Source: Enterobacter sp. 10-1
Lineage (GTDB): Bacteria > Pseudomonadota > Gammaproteobacteria > Enterobacterales > Enterobacteriaceae
Reading direction: 5' to 3'
DNA: 64,000 bases
Assembly (NCBI GenBank): GCA_002270295.1
Contig: NISF01000001.1
Location: forward strand, 1 to 64,000
Part shown: piece by piece, positions 17,281-25,998 of the stretch
Numbering within the stretch: position 1 is the stretch's first letter
How the letters are laid out: each line of letters begins with the position of its first letter
The notes under the pieces: generated by a model
The model's input: the letters and a program-made list of their open reading frames with translations, nothing else
What the model was told of the DNA's origin: nothing
Database searches by the model: none
Position numbers and translations under genes: made by a program

Positions 17281-18149
17281 TTTTTACCCTCGAGAACCCA
17301 CTGTCGCAGGCGGCCGGACAGCATATCCAGCAGCGAGACCACGATGATGATCAGCAGCAGCGTGAGGCTGACCTGATCGTAACGATCGAGCTTAATGTTG
17401 GTCATCAGCTCCTGGCCGATCCCCCCGGCGCCAACCAGCCCAAGAATGGTTGAGGAGCGGAAGTTGATCTCCAGGCGCATAAAGCCGTAGGAGAGAAAAA
17501 TCGGTTTTACCTGCGGCCACAGGGCGAAGCGAACCCGCTGCAGCGGCGAGGCGCCGCAGGCCATCAGCCCGCGAACCGGCTTGTCCTGAGCGCTTTCCAC
17601 CGCTTCATAAAACAGCTTGGTCAGGCTGCCGATGGTGTGCAGCATCAGCGCCAGAAAGCCGGGGATCGCGCCAATGCCGAAGGCCATCACGAAAATGACC
17701 GCCCACGCCAGCTCCGGCATGGTACGCAAAAAGGCGACTAAAACGCGGATGGCGAAACGCAGCGGCGGCGGCGACCAGGCGTTGTTGGCGGCGAGAAAGG
17801 CCAGCAGGGTGGCGATGACTACGGCGACCAGGGTAGATGCCAGCGCCAGCTGCAGGGTTTCCCAAATCAGCGGCAGCTGGATCGGCAGGCGGTAGCCCCA
17901 GTAGGCGAACGACCCCTTGGTATGCGAATCGGCGAACAGATCGCTGACGTGAAGCGTCGGCAGCGTCTCAAACATGTAATCGAGAAAGTTTGGCAGGGAG
18001 TGCCAGATGGTGAAGAGATTAAATTCAGCCGCGCTGCCCGCGGCGAAGTAAAGAACCAGTAAGAGCAGCGACCAGCTAAAGGTGTCGCGCTTCTGCCGCG
18101 CGCGTACCTGCTGGTAATAGCGTTCAAATTCGGTATTCGAAATATTCAT
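17277..18149 (-). CDS. phnE: Phosphonate ABC transporter permease, first copy (PhnE1)
   Basis: A 290-residue membrane permease with the coupling segment ESAQDKPVRGLMACGASPLQ and the C-terminal VGAGGIGQELM motif typical of PhnE. It lies 68 bases after the binding-protein gene. The two permeases share the fold but differ in sequence, so this is an old duplication rather than a recent one. Confidence 0.9.
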   Translation of the reverse strand: MNISNTEFERYYQQVRARQKRDTFSWSLLLLVLYFAAGSAAEFNLFTIWHSLPNFLDYMFETLPTLHVSDLFADSHTKGSFAYWGYRLPIQLPLIWETLQLALASTLVAVVIATLLAFLAANNAWSPPPLRFAIRVLVAFLRTMPELAWAVIFVMAFGIGAIPGFLALMLHTIGSLTKLFYEAVESAQDKPVRGLMACGASPLQRVRFALWPQVKPIFLSYGFMRLEINFRSSTILGLVGAGGIGQELMTNIKLDRYDQVSLTLLLIIIVVSLLDMLSGRLRQWVLEGKK

Positions 18150-18217
18150 ACGTCAACGGGTCTTCAGCATACCGCCGCCTCGCGCTTGATAAGCCGGGAG
18201 GCGGCGTGGAGGCGGGA

Positions 18218-19159
18218 TTAACGGGCGCTAACCAGCTCGCGCTTCATATCGATAATCTGCTGGAAATCGGCAACGCTACCCGGGCCGATATGCTGGGTGC
18301 CGCCCATCGCTTTGATAAAGCAGGCGTGGTTATCGGTATCCAGCTTTTTGATCGCGGTGATGACCTTGGCTTTAAAATCAGCCGGCAGCGCGTTGCTCAC
18401 CAGGATCGGGCCGTTGGGGATCAGCGGCGATTGCCAGATGATGCGGATCTGCTTCATCAGATCCGGATGATCCATACGAATCAGGCGGTTGAACGCGCCC
18501 ACGCTGTAGCCGCTGTTGTAGTCGCCAACCATAGAGGTCCAGGTCACCGCGCCGGCAAACTGGCCGTTCAGCACGCCCAGAATGTCCTGCTCGTGGCCGC
18601 CGGAGAAGGTCACGCTGGAGAAGAAGTTGTTATATTTATTATCCGTGGTGCCGCCAAATTTCTGCTTAAAGGTTTGGTTCGGAATCAGGAAGCCGGAGGT
18701 TGAATCCGGGTCGGCAAAGCCAAAGGCTTTGCCTTTCAAATCGTCTAAAGATTTATACGGGCTGTCGGCTTTAACGATAACCACCGAGTGGTAGCCGCGG
18801 GACTGATCTTTATCATCCACGGCGATGCCGACAATATCGACCGCTTTCGGGTTATTAATATAAACCGAGGCGTAAGAGGAGGGCGACATGCTTAATACCA
18901 CGTCAACCTTACCGCCCAGCAGGCCCTGAATGACGCCGGAGTAATCGGAAGAGTTACGTAATTTCGTATCGACGTTCAGCTCTTTATCGAGAAAGTCTTT
19001 CACACACTGGTTATCACCAATTTGCTGGGTGGCGTTCTGGCCGCCGAGGATCCCCAGATTTAACTCTTTCGGCTGCCCGGCAGCGCTTGCCTGCCATGCC
19101 ATCATAATGCCCGCGATCGCTGCGGATAAACGAACTGCGCCAGTGATATATTGTTTCAT
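18218..19159 (-). CDS. phnD: Phosphonate ABC transporter substrate-binding protein
   Basis: A 313-residue periplasmic binding protein with a signal peptide ending near ASAAGQPKELNLGILGG. The PhnD signature is visible: YSGVIQGLLGGKVDVV, the ligand loop FADPDSTSGFLIPN (compare GDPNSTSGFLVPG in E. coli PhnD) and the later IWQSPLIPNGPI. It captures phosphonates or possibly phosphite in the periplasm. Lies 23 bases downstream of phnC. Confidence 0.9.
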   Translation of the reverse strand: MKQYITGAVRLSAAIAGIMMAWQASAAGQPKELNLGILGGQNATQQIGDNQCVKDFLDKELNVDTKLRNSSDYSGVIQGLLGGKVDVVLSMSPSSYASVYINNPKAVDIVGIAVDDKDQSRGYHSVVIVKADSPYKSLDDLKGKAFGFADPDSTSGFLIPNQTFKQKFGGTTDNKYNNFFSSVTFSGGHEQDILGVLNGQFAGAVTWTSMVGDYNSGYSVGAFNRLIRMDHPDLMKQIRIIWQSPLIPNGPILVSNALPADFKAKVITAIKKLDTDNHACFIKAMGGTQHIGPGSVADFQQIIDMKRELVSAR

Positions 19160-19182
19160 TATTTTGCCCGTGTGAGTGGAAA

Positions 19183-20025
19183 TTAATGCAATTGGCTAAT
19201 TTCATCCCCGTACAGCCGATGCAGAATATCCTGATTCAGCTGAGAGGGATGGTCGTCAAAAATAATGTTGCCCCGCGCCACGCCGATAACCCGCGTGCAG
19301 TATTCTTTAACCAGCTCGACCGAGTGCAGGTTGACCATCACGCTGATGCCCTGCTCGCTAATTTCGCGCAGCACGTTCATGATGCGCTGCGTATTTTTCG
19401 GGTCGAGAGAGGCGACCGGCTCATCGGCCAGCAAAATACCGGGGTTCTGCATCAGCGCGCGACAGATAGCCACGCGCTGCATCTGCCCGCCGGAGAGATT
19501 TTCCGCCCGCTGCAGCGCATGCGGCAGCATGTTCATCCATTCGAGCAGGGAGATGGCGCGCGCCCGGTCGGCATCGGGGAAGACTTTGAACAGCGACTTC
19601 AGCGTCGAGGTCTGGCTCAGGCGGCCGAGCAGCACGTTAGTCAGCACATCAAGGCGCGGCACCAGGCAGAAGTCCTGGAAAATCATCCCGCATTCGCTAC
19701 GCCAGGCGTTCAGCGCCCGGCCCTTAAGTTTGGCGACATCGTGCGGCGTGCCGAGTTCCGGATAGCTGAGGATCTCGCCGCTGGTGGCGCTGTGGGTGCC
19801 GTTAAGCACGTGCAGCAGGGTTGATTTACCCGCGCCGGAGCGGCCGATAACGCCCACCAGCTCGCCGGCGTGGAGATCGAAGCTGATGCCATCCAGCACG
19901 GTTTGCTGCGCGCTGTAGGACTTGCTCAGGCCGCGCACGCTTAAGACTTTCCGCTGCCGATCGGTATCTGGCTGACTAAATTGTGGATAATCGGTATCGG
20001 TTACCGCGGCGAGAGAACTATTCAT
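19183..20025 (-). CDS. phnC: Phosphonate ABC transporter ATP-binding protein
   Basis: ATPase of the importer, about 280 residues. Walker [11 protein letters not shown]-loop [16 protein letters not shown], signature [15 protein letters not shown], Walker [14 protein letters not shown] and switch His LHSVELV are all present, the standard PhnC layout. The ATG at 20025 with a GGA seven bases upstream is preferred; an in-frame ATG at 20046 and a GTG at 20058 are alternatives. First gene of the operon, with a possible Pho box upstream. Confidence 0.9.
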   Translation of the reverse strand: MNSSLAAVTDTDYPQFSQPDTDRQRKVLSVRGLSKSYSAQQTVLDGISFDLHAGELVGVIGRSGAGKSTLLHVLNGTHSATSGEILSYPELGTPHDVAKLKGRALNAWRSECGMIFQDFCLVPRLDVLTNVLLGRLSQTSTLKSLFKVFPDADRARAISLLEWMNMLPHALQRAENLSGGQMQRVAICRALMQNPGILLADEPVASLDPKNTQRIMNVLREISEQGISVMVNLHSVELVKEYCTRVIGVARGNIIFDDHPSQLNQDILHRLYGDEISQLH

Positions 20026-20075
20026 AACAGCGTCCAGGTTCGTCATTAAACTGGGCACTATTAATGGCGTTTTAT

Positions 20076-20093
20076 ATGATCGTTATATGACGG
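20076..20093 (-). promoter_or_regulatory. Possible Pho box upstream of phnC
   Basis: On the minus strand CCGTCATATAACGATCAT fits the PhoB pattern (7-base repeat, 4-base AT spacer, 7-base repeat) with a good first half and a weaker second half. It is 51 bases before the preferred phnC start. Phosphonate uptake is PhoB-controlled in E. coli, which makes the match plausible. Confidence 0.5.
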
Positions 20094-20204
20094 TAAGGCG
20101 AACAAATAGTGAACGGTGGCGATTTATCGCCGCAGAATGGGCGAAAATAATGCCCTCCGATGACGAAGGGCAGGGAAGCAACGGGCCTGGAGCGTCCGCG
20201 ATTT

Positions 20205-20900
20205 TTATGCCGACTTCAGCCGCTTCCGCCAGCGAAAACGGCGGCTTGCCAGCAGGCTCAGGCCGCAGCACAGCAGATAGTAGACCGCGCCGGTGAAGAC
20301 AAAAATTGCCAGCGGGTAGATCTGGACGCGGTTGTTCACCTGGCCGGCGACGGTGGTGAGCTCCGGGACGTTGACGATAAACGCCAGCGACGTATCCTTC
20401 AGCAGGCCGATAAAAATCCCCACCAGCGAAGGCTGAACGTTGCGCAGCGCCTGCGGCAGCAGAATCAGGCGCAGCGCCTGTCCGGCGGAAAAGCCCTGCG
20501 TCCGCGCCGCCTCATACTGGCCGTTGGGAAGCGACTGCAGGCCGGCCAGCACCGAGTGCATCACCGAGGCGGCGGTAAACCACGCCAGCGCCAGCGTCAC
20601 CGTAACGGCGCCCGGTAGATCGCTGCCGGTCAGCATAGGCAGCAGATACCATAGCCAAAAAATAACGAAAATCAGCGGAATACCGCGAATGATTTCGGCC
20701 CACAAAAACAGCAGCCGACGGACGGTTCCGCCATAGCGCCAGGCGACGGCGGCCAATAGAACGCCGCCGGGTAGCGCCAGCGCCGCTGCGCCAACGGCCA
20801 TCATCAGCGTCAGGGCCACGCCGCCGGGAATACCTTCCGCCAGGCGTCCCCACAGCAGGTAGTCGAGATTATCGGCGATAACCGCCAGATTAGCGTTCAT
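20205..20900 (-). CDS. Amino-acid ABC transporter permease (GltK-like)
   Basis: A 231-residue inner membrane protein of the polar amino-acid uptake family (HisMQ/GltJK). The coupling loop [20 protein letters not shown] and the preceding [17 protein letters not shown] are typical. Its start overlaps the upstream permease by 11 bases. It is the last gene of a four-gene importer operon (binding protein, ATPase, two permeases). Confidence 0.9.
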   Translation of the reverse strand: MNANLAVIADNLDYLLWGRLAEGIPGGVALTLMMAVGAAALALPGGVLLAAVAWRYGGTVRRLLFLWAEIIRGIPLIFVIFWLWYLLPMLTGSDLPGAVTVTLALAWFTAASVMHSVLAGLQSLPNGQYEAARTQGFSAGQALRLILLPQALRNVQPSLVGIFIGLLKDTSLAFIVNVPELTTVAGQVNNRVQIYPLAIFVFTGAVYYLLCCGLSLLASRRFRWRKRLKSA

Positions 20901-21642
20901 GCTGGGCTCTCCTGTGCGGGTTCTTACCCGGGCCGAGGCGCGTCAGCAGCAGCCCCAGCGCCACGCCGAGCGCCAGATACAGCGCCGTACCGACGGCGAA
21001 GGCTTCCAGCGCATGGGCGTTATAGCTCTCAATTTGCCGCACCTGATAGGTCAGTTCGGCAAAGCCAATGCCGCTCGCCAGCGAGGAGAGCTTCATCAGG
21101 TTCAGATACTGGCCGACAATCGGCTGCCAGGCGTTAGCCAGCCCCTGCGGCAGCAGAATATGGCGCAGCTCTCCCCACGGGGTAAATCCCTGCGAGACGG
21201 CCGCTTCCCGCTGGCCGCTACCGACCGCGCGCAGCCCGGAGGCGATCTCTTCGATCAGGAACGCCGAGGTAAATACCCCCAGCCCCCACATCGAGCAGAT
21301 AAACTCCGGCGTCAGCCACCAGACGTTACCCGGCAGAATCGACCAGGAATGGTCGGCGTTGATAAAATCACGGGCGCCGAGGGGCAGCAGGTTCCAGGCG
21401 GCAAAGTACCAGAACAGCAGCTGCACCAGCAGCGGGGTGTTGCGAAACAGCGAAACCCAGCAGGCCACCAGCCAGCGCCCCGGCCTGCCGCCGCCGAGGC
21501 GAAGCGCCAGCAGCAGAATAGCCAGCACGGTCGCCAGCGCCATCCCGGCAACGCTGACCCACAGGGTGGTGAGAAAACCGGAGACTATCCACTGCAGCGG
21601 CTGCCCGCTGAGTACGCCGTGCCAGTCGAGAATCGGCGTCAC
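20890..21642 (-). CDS. Amino-acid ABC transporter permease (GltJ-like)
   Basis: A 250-residue permease with [18 protein letters not shown] and the coupling loop [20 protein letters not shown]. Length and the long insert between the second and third membrane segments recall GltJ of the glutamate/aspartate importer. It overlaps the ATPase gene by four bases. Confidence 0.9.
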   Translation of the reverse strand: MTPILDWHGVLSGQPLQWIVSGFLTTLWVSVAGMALATVLAILLLALRLGGGRPGRWLVACWVSLFRNTPLLVQLLFWYFAAWNLLPLGARDFINADHSWSILPGNVWWLTPEFICSMWGLGVFTSAFLIEEIASGLRAVGSGQREAAVSQGFTPWGELRHILLPQGLANAWQPIVGQYLNLMKLSSLASGIGFAELTYQVRQIESYNAHALEAFAVGTALYLALGVALGLLLTRLGPGKNPHRRAQHER

Positions 21643-22457
21643 TCGAGGCCCTCCTGGTGCAGCGGATTAAGCACCTTTTGCAGAAAACGGCGGGTGCGGG
21701 CGTGCTGCGGCCGGGCGAAAAATTCCGCCGGCGGCGCAACTTCGAGGATATCGCCGCCGTCGATAAACACCACCCGGTCGGCAATCTCGCGGGCAAACTG
21801 CATCTCGTGGGTGACCACCACCATGGTGATGCCGCTGTGCGCCAGCGTTTTCATCACCTGCAGCACTTCGCCGATCATCTCCGGATCGAGCGCCGAGGTC
21901 GGCTCGTCAAACAGAATAATTTGTGGTGAAGAGGCGAGGGCGCGGGCGATGGCTACGCGCTGCTGCTGGCCGCCGGAGAGCTGGGCCGGCATCTGGCGGG
22001 CCTTATCCTCCAGACCCACCTGCTGCAGCAGCTCCAGCGCCCGCTGGCGGGCCGCGCTTTTCGTCCAGCCGTGCACGCGCTCCAGCGCCAGGGTGATATT
22101 TTCCTGCGCCGTCAGGTGGGCGTAGAGATTAAACTGCTGAAACACGAACCCGACGCGGCTGCGCAGCTGGCGTAACGCGCCGGCGGTGAGCCGACGCGTT
22201 GGCCTGCCGTCGATCAGGATCTCGCCGTCGCTCAGGGTTTCGAGCTGGTTGATCAGGCGGATCAGCGTTGATTTCCCCGAACCGGAAGGACCCAGGATCG
22301 CCACCACTTCCCCGGGATTTATCTGCAGATCGACGCCGTTAAGCACCCGATGGTCGCCGTAGCTTTTTGCCGCTTTGCGCAGTTCGATACTGGCGTTCTG
22401 CAGATGTGAAAAATCCGCGGACGAGGCCGCGGAGCGTGAAAATAAACCCGATAACAT
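21639..22457 (-). CDS. Amino-acid ABC transporter ATP-binding protein
   Basis: A 272-residue GlnQ/GltL-type ATPase: Walker [11 protein letters not shown]-loop [16 protein letters not shown], signature [15 protein letters not shown], Walker [14 protein letters not shown] and switch His VTHEM. An N-terminal extension of about 25 residues precedes the usual start of the domain. One base separates it from the binding-protein gene upstream. Confidence 0.93.
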   Translation of the reverse strand: MLSGLFSRSAASSADFSHLQNASIELRKAAKSYGDHRVLNGVDLQINPGEVVAILGPSGSGKSTLIRLINQLETLSDGEILIDGRPTRRLTAGALRQLRSRVGFVFQQFNLYAHLTAQENITLALERVHGWTKSAARQRALELLQQVGLEDKARQMPAQLSGGQQQRVAIARALASSPQIILFDEPTSALDPEMIGEVLQVMKTLAHSGITMVVVTHEMQFAREIADRVVFIDGGDILEVAPPAEFFARPQHARTRRFLQKVLNPLHQEGLE

Positions 22458-22458
22458 A

Positions 22459-23268
22459 TTATTTAGCTTCTATGGTAAACGCGCGCGGCTGTGGGGTTTT
22501 GGTCGCCGGGCCGAACCAGACGTCGTAAATTTTCGCAGCCTGGCCGGATTTCTCCAGGTTCACCAGCTCGTCGTTCACCGCTTTCAGCAGCGCCGGTTCG
22601 CCTTTCTTCACGCCGACGCCGATCTCTTCTTTGCTCAGCAGATCGGGGATGATTTTAAAGTTGGCCTTATCCGGCGCTTCCGCCAGCAGGCCGGCGAGAA
22701 TGGTGCTGTCCTGGGTAATCGCCTGCACGTTGCCGTTACGCAGCGCGGTCAGCGCGAGCGGAATATCGTCATAGGAGAGCACGCGCGACTGCGGGAAGCG
22801 CTGGTGCAGCGCCTGTTCGCCGGTCGTGCCTTTTACCGCCCCGATGCGCGCTTTGCTGTAATCGTCGAGCTTATCCGCCGATTTAGCCGGCACGAGGAAC
22901 TGCTGGCCGGTGACAAAATACGGCGTTGAGAAATCAATAACCTGCGCTCGTTCCGGAGTGATGGTGATATCGGCAACAATCAGATCGGCCTTACCGGATT
23001 GCAGCAGCGGAATACGGTTGGCCGGGTTGGTGGCGACCAGCTCCAGCTTCACGCCGAGCGATTTAGCCAGCGCCTGGGCGAAATCAACGTCATAGCCGAC
23101 GATCTGGTGCGTTTTGGGGTCAACCGAGCCAAACGGCGGGTTGGCGTCGAAGGTGGCGACTTTCACCACGCCGGCGGCTTTGATATCTGCCAGCTGGTCG
23201 GCCTGAGCCTGCGCGGCAAGCACCAGAATGCCCAGCGCCAGTGCAATTTTTGTTTTTGTCTTGCGCAT
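22459..23268 (-). CDS. Amino-acid ABC transporter substrate-binding protein
   Basis: A 269-residue periplasmic protein with a signal peptide ending at AQAQA and the family-3 solute-binding pattern: [13 protein letters not shown] near the mature start, [21 protein letters not shown], and [20 protein letters not shown]. This family binds polar or acidic amino acids; the exact ligand cannot be read. First gene of the operon. Confidence 0.9.
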   Translation of the reverse strand: MRKTKTKIALALGILVLAAQAQADQLADIKAAGVVKVATFDANPPFGSVDPKTHQIVGYDVDFAQALAKSLGVKLELVATNPANRIPLLQSGKADLIVADITITPERAQVIDFSTPYFVTGQQFLVPAKSADKLDDYSKARIGAVKGTTGEQALHQRFPQSRVLSYDDIPLALTALRNGNVQAITQDSTILAGLLAEAPDKANFKIIPDLLSKEEIGVGVKKGEPALLKAVNDELVNLEKSGQAAKIYDVWFGPATKTPQPRAFTIEAK

Positions 23269-23347
23269 TATTATATCCCCTGAGTCCCTGTATATGTTTT
23301 GTGGTTATTACGCTCCCACAAATTGGCCGCTGACGGCAAAGAAGAAA

Positions 23348-23376
23348 AAGTTCTTATCTATAGCGAAAAAGAACTT
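23348..23376. promoter_or_regulatory. Inverted repeat upstream of the amino-acid ABC operon
   Basis: Eight-base arms AAGTTCTT (23348-23355) and AAGAACTT (23369-23376), centred about 95 bases before the binding-protein start, in a 273-base spacer shared with the divergent small gene at 23542. It may be an operator. The regulator is unknown. Confidence 0.35.
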
Positions 23377-23541
23377 AGCAAGCTCATGGGTATTGGGCGG
23401 GGGCAGCGCCTGCGCGGCGAGTCTGGAGAAGACGCGTAATATGCATCTTCCGGGATTGAAAAGACGGAATTGATATTTCCCGACCGTCGCAAGCTGTGGT
23501 TGAAATAGAGTCAGGAAAAATGCTTTCCGACGGAGGAAAAA

Positions 23542-23718
23542 ATGAAAGTCGCATTATGGCAACGAGTGACGCGCTGGCTGGCTTCGTTATCTAACGTTGA
23601 AGCCGGACAGCAGGATACCCAGCGAATGATGGAGGCCATATTACCGGTCGCCAGCCTGTATGGCATTGATATGGGGAATGTCGAAACACGGTGGTTTCGC
23701 CATGATAAAACATACTGA
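23542..23718 (+). CDS. Small 58-residue protein of unknown function
   Basis: A 58-codon gene preceded by an ideal ribosome site (CGGAGG, five A, then ATG). The product begins MKVALWQRVTRWLASLSNVE and ends WFRHDKTY. It is amphipathic and basic at the N-terminus, has no signal peptide, and shows no motif I recognise. It stands alone between the amino-acid ABC operon (divergent) and eutC (convergent). The strong translation signal supports a real gene; conservation is unknown. Confidence 0.5.
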   Translation: MKVALWQRVTRWLASLSNVEAGQQDTQRMMEAILPVASLYGIDMGNVETRWFRHDKTY

Positions 23719-23824
23719 GCGGCGCTGGATGCGCGAAGCCTACTGGAACGAGGTGTGCTTTGTGTAGCAAAAGGCTGCTTGAGGTTGCGGCGATCGGAGT
23801 CATCTGCCGCAGCCCCGAGCAGCT

Positions 23825-24604
23825 TTAGTCTGCCCCAATGACCCGGGGTTTCACCCTGCCATGCAGGGCCGGATTATCGCTTTCATCCTTCAGACGTACG
23901 CCGGTCAGCCGGCGCAGAAAAGCCTGCTCCAGCAGCCACGCCAGCTTAAAGGCGGCGGCATCATAGCTCAGTCCTTCCGGGCGAATATTCGAAATACAGT
24001 TGCGCTCTGACTCCAGCCGCTGACGATGAGGTTGCCAGGTCAGATAAACTCCCAGGCTGTCCGGGGAAGAGAGCCCCGGCCGTTCGCCAATCAGTATCGC
24101 CACCGCGCGAGCCTGCAGCGTTTCGCCAATATCATCCCCCAGCGCTACCCGAGACTGATGAGCCAGCACCACCGGCGCGAGGCTAAGCCCCAGCGTTTGC
24201 AGATAGGGCAGCAGGGCGCGGATCAGCGGCAGGGCCTGGCGCTGCACCGCGTAAGAGGAGAGTCCGTCGCCAATCACCAGCAGCAGGTCGGCGGGGCGTG
24301 CGCCGCTGGCGGCGAGATCCGCGCGACTCTCATCGTTCAGCCGTCGCCCCAGATCGGGGCGGTTAAGATAGATATGACGATCGGCGGCGGCGCTATGCAC
24401 CGTCAGCGACGAGAGGCCCAGCTGCGCCAGCGGGGATACCAGCCCTTCGCTGTCAAAGGGCTGGTGGATGGCGTCGCGCGCCCGGGCGTGAGCGAGGCCA
24501 AAATTCAGCACCTCGCGGGTTGGCAGGCTGGCGCCGCTGCGGCCCAGCGCAATGCGCGCATCGGTAAATTCACGTAGCGGGTTCCAGGCGTCGGGGCGAT
24601 TCAT
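23825..24604 (-). CDS. eutC: Ethanolamine ammonia-lyase small subunit, short form
   Basis: Small subunit of the adenosylcobalamin enzyme that splits ethanolamine into acetaldehyde and ammonia. The start MNRPDAWNPLREFTDARIAL, 11 bases after eutB, gives 259 residues against about 295 in E. coli. The missing part corresponds to the N-terminal extension that targets EutC to the microcompartment. Conserved segments LNRPDLGRRL, VIGDGLSSYAV, ILIGERPGLSSPDSLG and RNCISNIRPEGL, close to E. coli EutC, show the catalytic body is intact. Third gene of permease-eutB-eutC. Confidence 0.93.
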   Translation of the reverse strand: MNRPDAWNPLREFTDARIALGRSGASLPTREVLNFGLAHARARDAIHQPFDSEGLVSPLAQLGLSSLTVHSAAADRHIYLNRPDLGRRLNDESRADLAASGARPADLLLVIGDGLSSYAVQRQALPLIRALLPYLQTLGLSLAPVVLAHQSRVALGDDIGETLQARAVAILIGERPGLSSPDSLGVYLTWQPHRQRLESERNCISNIRPEGLSYDAAAFKLAWLLEQAFLRRLTGVRLKDESDNPALHGRVKPRVIGAD

Positions 24605-24615
24605 ACCGGTTCTCC

Positions 24616-25989
24616 TTACGCCATCACGGAAAGCAGAGGATGGCGGGCGTCGGTCAGGCGCAGCGCGCCGTCCGGGTTGGTTATCTGCATTTTCGTCAGC
24701 CAGGCGGCGAACTCCGGCGCGTGCCTGAGGCCCAGCAGGCGGCGGGCGTACAGGGCATCGTGGAACGAGGTGCTTTGGTAGTTGAGCATGATATCGTCCG
24801 CGCCGGGAACGCCGATTAAAAAGGTCAGCCCGGCGGCGCACAGCAGGGTCAGCAGGGTATCCATATCATCCTGATCCGCCTCGGCGTGGTTGGTATAGCA
24901 AACGTCGCAGCCGATCGGTAGCCCCATGATCTTGCCGCAGAAATGATCTTCGAGACCGGCGCGAATAATCTGCTTCCCGTCATAGAGATATTCCGGGCCG
25001 ATAAAGCCCACCACGGTATTGACCAGCAGCGGATCGAAATGGCGGGCGACGGCGTAGGCGCGGGCTTCGCAGGTTTGCTGATCGACGCCGTGGTGGGCGT
25101 TAGCCGAAAGACAGCTCCCCTGGCCGGTTTCAAAATACATGACGTTGCTGCCGAGGGTGCCGCGGTTGAGGCTCAGCGCGGCCTCCCTGGCTTCCTGCAG
25201 CAGCGCCAGATTGATACCGAAGCCGCCGTTGGCCGCTTCGGTACCCGCCACCGACTGGAACACCAGGTCCACCGGCGCGCCGCGCTCAATCAGCTGCAGG
25301 GTGTTGGTGACGTGGGTCAGAATGCAGGACTGGGTGGGGATCGCAAAGCGCTGAATAATATCGTCGAGCATATGGTTGAGCTGCGCCAGCACCGGCAGGC
25401 TGTCGCTGGCCGGGTTGATGCCAATGACCGCATCGCCCGCGCCGTACAGCAGGCCGTCGAGCATGCTGGCGGCAATGCCTTTCAGATCGTCGGTCGGATG
25501 GTTGGGCTGCAGACGCACGCTAAGATGCCCCGGCAGGCCAATTGTGTTGCGAAAGCGGGTGGTTACCTGGCATTTGCTGGCGGCGAGGATCAGGTCCTGG
25601 TTACGCATCAGCTTGCTGACCGCGGCCGCCATCTCCGGGGTTATCGCCCGCGCCACCTGCTGCAGGGTGGCGGTATCGGTGGCGTCGTCAAGCAGCCAGT
25701 CGCGAAAGTCGCCCACCGTCAGGTGGCTAATCGCCGTAAAGCGGCGGCTATCGTGCGTGTCGATAATCAGCCGGGTGACTTCGTCCTGCTCATAGGGGAT
25801 CGGGGGGTTATCGAGGATCTCCTTTAGCGGCACCTCCGCCAGCGCCATTTTCGCCGCCATCCGCTCTTCGGCGCTATCGGCGATAATGCCGGCGAGGGCA
25901 TCGCCGGATCGTGCCGGAGATGCCTTCGCCATTAACGTCTTCAGACTATCAAAGCGCCAGACCTGGCCTGATAGCGTTGTTTTATACAT
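24616..25989 (-). CDS. eutB: Ethanolamine ammonia-lyase large subunit
   Basis: Catalytic TIM-barrel subunit of the B12-dependent lyase, 457 residues (E. coli 453). Family segments include KCQVTTRFRNTIGLPG, the ethanolamine-binding region FQSVAGTEAANGGFG, YFETGQGSCLSANAHHG, GLPIGCDVCYTNHAEAD and FLIGVPGADDIMLNYQSTS. It lies nine bases after the permease gene. No reactivating factor, shell proteins or aldehyde dehydrogenase lie nearby, so this is the short ethanolamine module, probably used as a nitrogen source. Confidence 0.97.
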   Translation of the reverse strand: MYKTTLSGQVWRFDSLKTLMAKASPARSGDALAGIIADSAEERMAAKMALAEVPLKEILDNPPIPYEQDEVTRLIIDTHDSRRFTAISHLTVGDFRDWLLDDATDTATLQQVARAITPEMAAAVSKLMRNQDLILAASKCQVTTRFRNTIGLPGHLSVRLQPNHPTDDLKGIAASMLDGLLYGAGDAVIGINPASDSLPVLAQLNHMLDDIIQRFAIPTQSCILTHVTNTLQLIERGAPVDLVFQSVAGTEAANGGFGINLALLQEAREAALSLNRGTLGSNVMYFETGQGSCLSANAHHGVDQQTCEARAYAVARHFDPLLVNTVVGFIGPEYLYDGKQIIRAGLEDHFCGKIMGLPIGCDVCYTNHAEADQDDMDTLLTLLCAAGLTFLIGVPGADDIMLNYQSTSFHDALYARRLLGLRHAPEFAAWLTKMQITNPDGALRLTDARHPLLSVMA

Positions 25990-25998
25990 GCCGCCTCC

